From positions 317,510 through 381,509 of the forward strand of contig NZ_FBYA01000003.1 of assembly GCF_001517545.1 (NCBI RefSeq): a DNA stretch of 64,000 bases, in the 5' to 3' direction. This document shows, one piece after another, positions 57,764 to 64,000 of this stretch. The notes below the pieces were generated by a model. That model did not search any database, was not told the DNA's origin, and was given only the letters and a program-made list of their open reading frames with translations. Positions within the stretch are counted from its first letter, which is position 1. Each line of letters starts with the position of its first letter. Both the position numbers and the translations under genes were made by a program. Source of the DNA: Limnohabitans sp. Rim47 (lineage in GTDB: Bacteria; Pseudomonadota; Gammaproteobacteria; Burkholderiales; Burkholderiaceae_C).

Positions 57764-58768
57764 ATGAAACGTTTGTTCATCAAATCTGTTCTGGCTTCTT
57801 TGGCTGTGGCTGCCATGGGCATGGCTTCGGCACAAGACATCAAAGAGCGCACGCTCAAGTTCGGCTTGAATGGCCCAGAAGGCCACCCCGCAGTTGCGGG
57901 CATGAAGAAGTTCAAGGAAACCGTCGAAGCCAAATCTGGCGGAAAAATCAAGGTTCAGTTGTTTCTGAACGGTACCCTGGGCAGCGATCAGGCCACTTTG
58001 TCGTCCATCAAAGGGGGCACTGTTGAAATGGCTGTGATGAACTCGGGTATCTTGTCGAGCGAAGTTAAAGCGCTTGAAGTGTTTGACTTTCCTTTCATGT
58101 TCGCTAACGAAAAAGAAGCCGATGCGATTGCTGACGGCCCTATTGGCCATAAGATGCACGCTGCGCTGGCTGACAAAGGCATCATCGGTTTGTCCTATTG
58201 GGAATTGGGTTTCCGCAACATCACCACCAGCAAGAAAGCCATCACCAAGGTGGAAGACATTGCCGGCCTGAAGCTGCGCGTGATCCCCAGCCCGATCAAC
58301 GTGGACTGGGTCAAGGCTTTGGGTGCCAACCCGACGCCTCTGCCATTCCCTGAGGTGTACGCAGCTCTGGAGCAAGGCGCTATTGACGGTCAGGAAAACC
58401 CTGTGGCCGTGATCGCTGCCAACAAGTTCTGGGAAGTTCAAAAGAACATCGCGCTGACCAACCACCAGTACAACCCTCAGTCCGTGATCTTCAGCAAGAA
58501 GGTCTGGGATGGCATGAGCGCTGCTGAAAAGAAAATCATTGACGACGCTGCTGATGATGCCGTCAAGGTGCAGCGTACGGCCAACCGTGCGGCTTTGGCT
58601 GCCAATCTTGAACTGCTCAAGAAAAATGGCATGAATGTGACCAACTTGAACGCATCTGAAATTGCCAAGCTGCGCGAGAAGATGAAGCCCGTGATTGACA
58701 AGCACAGCGCCGCCTTGGGCTCGACAGTGGCTGAGGTACAGGCTGAACTGGCCAAACTGCGCAAGTAA
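57764..58768 (+). CDS. TRAP transporter solute receptor (DctP)
   Basis: Periplasmic receptor of 334 residues with a Sec signal ending MASAQ (about residue 23). Family blocks are KFGLNGPEGHPAVAGMKKF, the FLNGTLGSDQATLSSIKGGTVEM segment in pieces, and the arginine-containing LKLRVIPSPINVDWVKALG region that salt-bridges the ligand carboxylate. The gene is preceded by AGGAG and followed by a strong hairpin. Quinate or shikimate as ligand is inferred from the next genes. Confidence 0.92.
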   Translation: MKRLFIKSVLASLAVAAMGMASAQDIKERTLKFGLNGPEGHPAVAGMKKFKETVEAKSGGKIKVQLFLNGTLGSDQATLSSIKGGTVEMAVMNSGILSSEVKALEVFDFPFMFANEKEADAIADGPIGHKMHAALADKGIIGLSYWELGFRNITTSKKAITKVEDIAGLKLRVIPSPINVDWVKALGANPTPLPFPEVYAALEQGAIDGQENPVAVIAANKFWEVQKNIALTNHQYNPQSVIFSKKVWDGMSAAEKKIIDDAADDAVKVQRTANRAALAANLELLKKNGMNVTNLNASEIAKLREKMKPVIDKHSAALGSTVAEVQAELAKLRK

Positions 58769-58777
58769 AACCACATT

Positions 58778-58809
58778 CCCTGCCTGTATTCGTTGGATTT
58801 CAGGCAGGG
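58778..58809 (+). terminator. stem-loop after dctP, possible partial terminator
   Basis: Perfect 9-bp stem CCCTGCCTG/CAGGCAGGG with a 14-base loop, followed by acttttac, 10 bp after the dctP stop. The T content is modest, so read-through into the catabolic genes is expected. Confidence 0.55.
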
Positions 58810-58845
58810 ACTTTTACTTCACATGCACCGAAGAATGCTTTTGCA

Positions 58846-59892
58846 ATGAATAAAACCCGTATTGCAGTTGCTGGTGCCGGTTACATCGGTCTGGCCCACA
58901 TTGGTGTGGTCCAGACCGATGTGTCTTGCGTGTTGTCCGCCATCGTGGACCCTTCTCCCGCGGCTGTGGCTGTGGCGGCGCAAGCCGGGGTGCCGCTGTA
59001 CGCGTCGATTGAAGAATTGCTGTCGAAAGACCGTCCGGATGGCTTGGTACTGGCCACACCCAATGCCTTGCATGTGCCCCAGGCGCTGCAATGTATCGAT
59101 GCCCGCCTGCCGATTCTGCTTGAAAAACCCATTGCCACCACGGTGGCCGAAGGGCAAAAGCTGGTGGATGCCGTGGAGCGTACGGGTGCCAAAGTGTTGA
59201 TTGGTCACCACCGTGCCCATAGCCCCATCATGGCCAAAGCCAAACAGGTGATCGGGTCGGGCCAGTTGGGCCGTTTGGTCACAGTCATGGGCAGTGCGAC
59301 CTTTCTCAAGCCCGACCGTTACTTTGATGAAGGCCCATGGCGCCGCGAAGTTGGCGGCGGGCCGATCCTGCTCAACATGATCCATGAGGTGCATAACCTG
59401 CGCATGTTGTGCGGCGACATTGTGGCCGTGCAGGCCTTTTCATCCAACGGCACGCGTGGTTTTGCTGTGGAAGACACGGTAGCCATCAACCTGCGGTTTG
59501 CCAATGGCGTGCTGGGCAGCTTCATGCTGAGCGACACCGCAGCCTGCCCGCGCAGCTGGGAACAGACCAGCCAGGAAAACAAGGCCTATCCGAGCTACGA
59601 CGACGAAGATTGCTATGTGATTGCGGGCACCAACGGCAGCTTGTCGGTGCCGACCATGCGACTGAAGACTTATCCACGGCCTGAAGATCGTTCCTGGTGG
59701 AAGCCGTTTGAAGTGGGCACGGTGGGCTTGGTGCGTGATGATCCTCTCAAGCATCAGATGGCGAACTTTGTTGCCATGGTGCGTGGCGAATCTGATCCGC
59801 TGGTCACTGCTCGCGACGGTCTGATAAATTTGAAAATCACCGAAGCCATTGCGCAAGCCGCTCAAAGCGGCTGCGTTGTCGAATTGACTTGA
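58846..59892 (+). CDS. Gfo/Idh/MocA-family oxidoreductase
   Basis: A 348-residue NAD(P)-dependent dehydrogenase. The Rossmann loop is VAGAGYIGLAHI at residues 8-19. The EKP motif (LLEKPIATTVAEGQ) is intact, and a conserved histidine follows in MIHEVHNLRMLCG. It is placed between the TRAP receptor and aroQ in the quinate-type operon. It could oxidise quinate, shikimate or a related cyclitol acid; no residue distinguishes these. Confidence 0.82.
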   Translation: MNKTRIAVAGAGYIGLAHIGVVQTDVSCVLSAIVDPSPAAVAVAAQAGVPLYASIEELLSKDRPDGLVLATPNALHVPQALQCIDARLPILLEKPIATTVAEGQKLVDAVERTGAKVLIGHHRAHSPIMAKAKQVIGSGQLGRLVTVMGSATFLKPDRYFDEGPWRREVGGGPILLNMIHEVHNLRMLCGDIVAVQAFSSNGTRGFAVEDTVAINLRFANGVLGSFMLSDTAACPRSWEQTSQENKAYPSYDDEDCYVIAGTNGSLSVPTMRLKTYPRPEDRSWWKPFEVGTVGLVRDDPLKHQMANFVAMVRGESDPLVTARDGLINLKITEAIAQAAQSGCVVELT

Positions 59893-59923
59893 ACACTCTT
59901 TAGAAAATCACAAAGGAATCCCC

Positions 59924-60364
59924 ATGAAAGTCTTGATGCTGCACGGCGTGAACCACAACATGTTCGGCAAACGCGATCCCAAGCAATACGGCACCATCAC
60001 CTTGGATGAGATCAACGCCAATTTGCAAGTGCTGGGCAAAGAGCTCGGTGCGCAAGTCGAGTGCTATCAGACCAACCATGAAGGTGACATGTGCGAGCGC
60101 ATTCACCAAGCTTATTTCGACCAGGTCGATGCCGTGCTGATCAACGCCGGTGCCTGGACGCATTACAGCTATGCGATTCGTGATGCGCTGGCGGTGCTGA
60201 CTTGCCCCGTTGTGGAGCTGCACATGTCCAACATCCATGCGCGCGAAGAATTCCGACACAAATCGGTGTTCGCCGAGATCGTCAAAGGCCAGATCTGTGG
60301 CTTTGGCGCTGACAGCTATTTGCTGGCTTTGCGTGCAGGCGTGTCTGCCGCCCAAGCCGTTTGA
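59924..60364 (+). CDS. aroQ: type II 3-dehydroquinate dehydratase
   Basis: A 146-residue AroQ. It dehydrates 3-dehydroquinate to 3-dehydroshikimate. Catalytic residues expected from the family are present: Arg17 and Tyr22 (KRDPKQYG), Asn74 and His80 (INAGAWTH), His105 (SNIHARE). The usual NGPNLNLLG loop is changed to HGVNHNMFG, a mark of catabolic or divergent paralogues. Genomic context (TRAP uptake, dehydroshikimate dehydratase) argues for a quinate catabolic role. Confidence 0.9.
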   Translation: MKVLMLHGVNHNMFGKRDPKQYGTITLDEINANLQVLGKELGAQVECYQTNHEGDMCERIHQAYFDQVDAVLINAGAWTHYSYAIRDALAVLTCPVVELHMSNIHAREEFRHKSVFAEIVKGQICGFGADSYLLALRAGVSAAQAV

Positions 60365-60430
60365 TGTGACAGGCCGGGGCTGGCCAATGTCCCGCGCAAT
60401 CGCAGTCTGAATGACCGAAATTTTTATCCC

Positions 60431-61264
60431 ATGATCAACGGCAACACAGAAATCATCGCCCACATCGGCTACCCCACGCACACCTTCAAGTCGCCGATGA
60501 TCTACAACCCGTACTTCGAAGAAGCGGGCATCAATGCGGTGGTGGTGCCTATGGGCTGCAAGCCCGAGAACTACTCGACCTTCCTCAAAGCGGTTTTCAC
60601 CCTGGAGAATATTCGGGGTGCCCTGATCACCATGCCGCACAAAGTCACCACCGTGGGCTTGCTCGACGAAGTGACCGCCACCGTGCGTGTGGCGGGCGCT
60701 TGCAACGCGGTCAAGCGTCTGCCCGATGGCCGCTTGGTGGGTGACATGTTTGATGGCGCTGGTTTTGTGCGCGGCGTGCAGCGCAAAGGTTTTGATCTGA
60801 CCGGCAAACGCGTGCTGGTGGTGGGCACAGGCGGTGTGGGTTGCGCCATTGCGGCCTCGCTGGCGGGCGCGGGCATCGCCGCCATCAGCTTGTTCGATGT
60901 GAACACCGCTGGCTGCGAGGCCTTGGCGCAACGCCTGAAAGACAATTACCCCCACATCGATGTGCGCACCGGCTCGAATGACCCGGTCGATCACGATCTG
61001 GTGGTCAACGCCACACCCATGGGCATGAACGAAGGCGACCCGCTGCCCATGGACGTGTCGCGCCTGTCGCCCGACACCTTTGTGGGCGAGGTGGTGATGA
61101 AGGCCGAAACCACCGCATTTTTGGCCGCTGCGCAAGCGGGTGGCTGCCGCACGCAGGTGGGCACCGACATGTTGTATGAGCAAATTCCAGCGTATCTGGA
61201 ATATTTTGGCTTGCCCACCACCACAGCAGAAGTGCTGCGCCGTGGTGCCAAGCTGAGCTACTGA
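60431..61264 (+). CDS. divergent shikimate/quinate dehydrogenase-like protein
   Basis: A 277-residue AroE-superfamily protein. Catalytic Lys71 (ITMPHKV) and Asp108 (MFDGAGF) are conserved, as is the GTGGVGCAIA nucleotide loop. The substrate-binding SxS motif is altered: IGYPTHTFKSPMIYN keeps only the second serine and is one residue longer. The NTDG block has become MFDG. A canonical aroE exists at 35030-35863, so this copy is probably catabolic, oxidising quinate or shikimate with NAD(P). The exact substrate is unproven. Confidence 0.83.
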   Translation: MINGNTEIIAHIGYPTHTFKSPMIYNPYFEEAGINAVVVPMGCKPENYSTFLKAVFTLENIRGALITMPHKVTTVGLLDEVTATVRVAGACNAVKRLPDGRLVGDMFDGAGFVRGVQRKGFDLTGKRVLVVGTGGVGCAIAASLAGAGIAAISLFDVNTAGCEALAQRLKDNYPHIDVRTGSNDPVDHDLVVNATPMGMNEGDPLPMDVSRLSPDTFVGEVVMKAETTAFLAAAQAGGCRTQVGTDMLYEQIPAYLEYFGLPTTTAEVLRRGAKLSY

Positions 61265-61301
61265 ACCCCTTGCGTTTGAATTTCCCAGATGGAGTGCACA
61301 G

Positions 61302-62177
61302 ATGAGCCTGAACAAAGTTGACCGCGAAGCCGTTCCCGAAATGCCCAACCGCTTGGGGCTGTCGGGCATTGAGTTCATCGAATACGCCACCAGCCGCCCG
61401 CAAGCGCTGGGCCAGGTGCTCGAAAACATGGGTTTTCGCCCCGTGGCTCGCCACCGTTCGCGAGAGGTGACCTTGTACCGTCAGGGCGACATGAACTTGG
61501 TGGTCAATGCCAACCCCGACGACGCTCGCGTGAGCGGCACTGTCGATGGCCAGCCGGTTATATCTGCAGTTGCTTTTCGCGTGCAAGACGCACTGAAAGC
61601 GCACAACCGTTGCATGGATCTGGGGGCTTGGAGCGTGGGCAGTCACGCGCAGGCCATGGAGCTGCACATCCCCGCGATCCATGGTCCGGGTGGCAGCCGT
61701 TTTTACTTTGTCGACCGCTGGCAAGAATTTTCGATCTACGACATCGACTTCAAGCCGATTCCGACCGTTGACCCCAACCCACCTGCACTGGCGGGCATGG
61801 GCTATTTTGGCGTCGTGCAATACATCGGCGCGGCCCGCAGCGCCGAATGGCAAACCTATTACGAACACATGTTCGATTTCAGCAGCATCCCTGACGAAGA
61901 GCGCTTTGGCATCTTGCCCAAGGGCAAGTTGATGAAAAGCCCTTGCGGCACTTTCTTGTGGCAATTGGTGGAGCCCGACATCTGGATGGATGGCGACGAA
62001 ACCCCCGAATGCCTGCAGCGCATTGGCTTTGGCGTGCCGAACGTGGCAGAGGCTGTGGCCGCGCTCAAGGCGCGAGGCGTTGAATTCGTTGAATCGACCC
62101 AGCTGCACCCCGAAGACCGCGGGGCCTTGACGCGCAATGCGCTGGGTTCTGTCGCGTTTGAACTCGTCCACAAATAA
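61302..62177 (+). CDS. HPPD-like VOC protein, QuiC C-terminal-domain homologue
   Basis: A 291-residue protein with two vicinal-oxygen-chelate halves like 4-hydroxyphenylpyruvate dioxygenase: LGLSGIEFIEYAT and MGFRPVARHRSREVTLYRQG in the first, GYFGVVQYIGAARSAEWQTY in the second. By my alignment from memory, the HPPD iron histidines are not conserved (positions near 168-170 and 239-240), while the late glutamate (Glu287) is. It is therefore unlikely to be an HPPD. In Pseudomonas this domain is fused behind dehydroshikimate dehydratase (QuiC1); here it is a separate gene placed before it. Confidence 0.8.
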   Translation: MSLNKVDREAVPEMPNRLGLSGIEFIEYATSRPQALGQVLENMGFRPVARHRSREVTLYRQGDMNLVVNANPDDARVSGTVDGQPVISAVAFRVQDALKAHNRCMDLGAWSVGSHAQAMELHIPAIHGPGGSRFYFVDRWQEFSIYDIDFKPIPTVDPNPPALAGMGYFGVVQYIGAARSAEWQTYYEHMFDFSSIPDEERFGILPKGKLMKSPCGTFLWQLVEPDIWMDGDETPECLQRIGFGVPNVAEAVAALKARGVEFVESTQLHPEDRGALTRNALGSVAFELVHK

Positions 62178-62190
62178 GCCAGGAGCTGTT

Positions 62191-63072
62191 ATGAACTTGC
62201 TCGACGGCTACGGCATGGACACCATCACCATGGCCGGCACCCTGGAGGCCAAGCTGGCCGCCATGAAGGGCGCAGGCTTTTCTCAGGTGATGTTGATGGC
62301 CCGTGATCTGGTCACGCACCCTGGCGGCGTCAAGGCCGCTGTGGCCGCTGTGCACGCCAGCGGTATGCGGCCCACAGGCTTTCAGGTGCTGCGCGACTTT
62401 GAAGGGCTTTCGGGCCACCTTCACAGCTACAAGCTGGACATCGCCAAGTCGATGCTGGAGATGTGCGCGGCCACCGGCAGCAAGGTCTTACTGGCTTGTT
62501 CGTCCACCTCGCGCCATGCCACACAAGACCTGGACCTGATTGCCGCCGATCTGAAAAAGCTGGCCATGCTGGCGGTGCCAATGGGCATCAAAGTGGCCTA
62601 CGAGGCGCTGTCGTGGGGCCGCACAGTCAATGAATTCCCCACCAGCTGGGATGTGGTTTGCCGCGCTGACTGCCCCAATCTGGGCATTGGTATCGACTCC
62701 TTCCACATCTTTGCAGCCAAGACGCCGTTGGATGCGATCGAGGAACTGGACCCGTCCAAAATCTTTTTGGTGCAGCTGTCGGACTTCATGTGGCAAGAAA
62801 CGCCGACCTTTGAAGAGCGCATGACCACGGCCCGCACTTTCCGTGTGTTTCCGGGAGAGGGCGTGCACAGTGAGCAGCTGGCCGATCTGGTGCTGCGCTT
62901 GGACCGCATTGGCTACCGGGGTGACTACAGCTTCGAGGTCTTCAACGACGACTACCAGCAACTGCCTTTGGAAACCGTGGCCGAACGCGCCCGCAAGAGC
63001 GCGACTTGGTTGCACCAAGACGTGCTGCACAAGTCGGCACCGCTGCCTGACTGGGCTCGCCAGCGGTCTTAA
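62191..63072 (+). CDS. quiC: 3-dehydroshikimate dehydratase, TIM-barrel type
   Basis: A 293-residue sugar-phosphate-isomerase-like TIM barrel. Start at 62191 behind AGGAGC. Candidate metal ligands are Glu138 (AYEAL), Asp169 (GIDSFH), Gln195 (VQLSD) and Glu249 (SFEVF), with the spacing of known dehydratases of this type. It would convert 3-dehydroshikimate to protocatechuate, the substrate of LigAB. It corresponds to the N-terminal half of fused QuiC1. It starts 13 bp after the HPPD-like gene. Confidence 0.85.
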   Translation: MNLLDGYGMDTITMAGTLEAKLAAMKGAGFSQVMLMARDLVTHPGGVKAAVAAVHASGMRPTGFQVLRDFEGLSGHLHSYKLDIAKSMLEMCAATGSKVLLACSSTSRHATQDLDLIAADLKKLAMLAVPMGIKVAYEALSWGRTVNEFPTSWDVVCRADCPNLGIGIDSFHIFAAKTPLDAIEELDPSKIFLVQLSDFMWQETPTFEERMTTARTFRVFPGEGVHSEQLADLVLRLDRIGYRGDYSFEVFNDDYQQLPLETVAERARKSATWLHQDVLHKSAPLPDWARQRS

Positions 63073-63106
63073 ATTGGCACCATTCGGGCAGGCAGTGACT
63101 GCTTGT

Positions 63107-64000
63107 CTAGCGGAACAGGCTGGGCGGTGAGACTGCGCCAAAGTCAGGACCGATGCCGCCTGACGGGGGCTGTGGGCACTGCGTGCTCAACTGAATGGTG
63201 ATGGTTTTGTCTTTTTTCGAGGCGTCAACAATGCGCGCGCAGGCAAAGCTTGAAATGGGCAGGGCTGCATGTGCTGCGATGCTGGTGACCATGGGCAAAG
63301 TCACATATTCACATGACTTGTCGTTGGCAGCACTGCAGTTGTCCACTGTATCGAACAAGGTGGATTTGGAGCCGGGCTCGATCCAGATTTTGTCGCCCAT
63401 ACTCAACTCGACAGGGTTTCTCTCCTCGACCAAATCCCTGAAGGTGTTGACGTCGTTTTTATCGGTCAGCAGCGATGACCATTGGAACGTTTTGCAGGGG
63501 TCAACAGGTTTGTCATCAAAGGCCTGCAGCACCAGCAAATAGGCTTGTCCCGTGAATGGGTTGATTTTGGGTGTGGGCGGTTGGGCGGTGCTGTTCCAGT
63601 ACGTGTCATAAACGCATTGACTGGCAACCAGCGGAAACAAGCCGCCACGTTCAATGGTGCCCGGACTGGTCATGCCGGCGACGGCCGTGACGGACACTGG
63701 GGTGGAAACAATGTTCCAAAGGCGTGCAAAAAAGGTGGCCACCTCGCCGCCGTTTTGCCCAGAGCCTTTGGTGAGCGTGACCTGAACGGCCGGCACATCG
63801 TTGGTTGTCGGTGTCATCGGCAGCAGTTGCAATGCCGCATTGACTTCCTTGGGGTTCCAGTAGCCCGATTGCACGGTGCCGGTTGACAGCATTTTTCCAT
63901 CTGCGGCATTGAACGCGATGGCATTGAATGCCATCGTTTCAGCGGTGGACCACTGAGGTGTGGTCGACGTTGTGCCGCGCAAATGCTGGGCACCCGCGAG
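63107..64000 (-). CDS. TadG-like pilus assembly protein, 5' end cut by window
   Basis: C-terminal 297 residues of a larger protein whose frame is open to the right edge. The first visible residues (LAGAQHLRG) match the end of the AADAAALAGA signature that follows the N-terminal membrane helix in TadE/TadG-like proteins. The rest is a beta-rich extracytoplasmic domain with several cysteines (ASQCVYDTYW, DNCSAANDKSCEY, FACARI, STQCPQ). Putative role in Flp/Tad pilus assembly or a secreted surface domain. Converges with the quinate-type operon. Confidence 0.62.
   Translation of the reverse strand, partial: LAGAQHLRGTTSTTPQWSTAETMAFNAIAFNAADGKMLSTGTVQSGYWNPKEVNAALQLLPMTPTTNDVPAVQVTLTKGSGQNGGEVATFFARLWNIVSTPVSVTAVAGMTSPGTIERGGLFPLVASQCVYDTYWNSTAQPPTPKINPFTGQAYLLVLQAFDDKPVDPCKTFQWSSLLTDKNDVNTFRDLVEERNPVELSMGDKIWIEPGSKSTLFDTVDNCSAANDKSCEYVTLPMVTSIAAHAALPISSFACARIVDASKKDKTITIQLSTQCPQPPSGGIGPDFGAVSPPSLFR

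Noticed and set aside
61302..62177. Calling the VOC protein a functional 4-hydroxyphenylpyruvate dioxygenase
   Set aside because: Two of the three iron ligands seem missing, and the operon context is that of the QuiC accessory domain, not tyrosine breakdown.

Overview
The window looks like a chromosomal segment of a betaproteobacterium (Burkholderiales, most likely Comamonadaceae; the genus cannot be fixed from the sequence alone). The evidence is GC-rich coding, the folC / SPOR protein / cvpA / purF / metZ / gltX order, Bug-type solute receptors, and a protocatechuate 4,5-cleavage operon in the order known from Comamonas (hydratase, aldolase, PDC hydrolase, dioxygenase alpha and beta, dehydrogenase). 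No phage, insertion sequence or CRISPR array is evident.

Region 1 (0.5-13.2 kb) is a ten-gene minus-strand cluster: enoyl-CoA hydratase, feruloyl-CoA-synthetase-like ligase, thiolase, short-chain dehydrogenase, 4-hydroxybenzoyl-CoA-type thioesterase, flavin reductase, Bug receptor, tannase/feruloyl-esterase lipoprotein, acyl-CoA dehydrogenase and a MarR regulator, with a divergent amidohydrolase. The set of activities is what is needed to free hydroxycinnamates from esters and shorten their side chains by CoA-dependent beta-oxidation to vanillate or 4-hydroxybenzoate. Region 2 (13.2-18.9 kb) is mixed: MATE exporter, YjdM, ABC exporter, ChrA and small hypotheticals. Region 3 (19.0-25.9 kb) is a GntR regulator, a complete branched-chain-type ABC importer, vanillate demethylase oxygenase VanA and a stand-alone 2Fe-2S ferredoxin where a full VanB reductase would be expected.

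Region 4 (26-34.9 kb) has a divergent LysR regulator and ligJ-ligK-ligI-ligA-ligB-ligC plus an MFS transporter. It converts protocatechuate to pyruvate and oxaloacetate; no ligU tautomerase lies in the window. Region 5 (35-46.4 kb) holds aroE, an HTH-receiver protein, an acyl-CoA ligase with a luciferase-like oxidoreductase, a core-only MetE with a 2-oxoglutarate dioxygenase, yajQ, murB, argG, ppnP and others. Region 6 (46.5-53.7 kb) is housekeeping: folC to gltX, then a tRNA-Ala/Glu/Asp operon with a clear promoter and terminator. Region 7 (53.8-63.1 kb) is a TetR-controlled operon of a TRAP transporter, an oxidoreductase, AroQ, a shikimate-dehydrogenase-like enzyme, an HPPD-like protein and a 3-dehydroshikimate dehydratase. 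This is a quinate/shikimate-to-protocatechuate route in which the two halves of the usual QuiC fusion are separate genes in reversed order. The right edge cuts a TadG-like gene.

Taken together, at least three plant-derived inputs (hydroxycinnamate esters, vanillate, quinate/shikimate) converge on protocatechuate and its 4,5-cleavage within one 60-kb neighbourhood. The least explained non-coding signal is a family of three structured elements (29985-30067, 43212-43296, 43344-43426). They have different stems of about 29 bp that stay complementary, closed exactly around a shared apical motif TCAT-N5/6-CTTCG-N6-AAATC.
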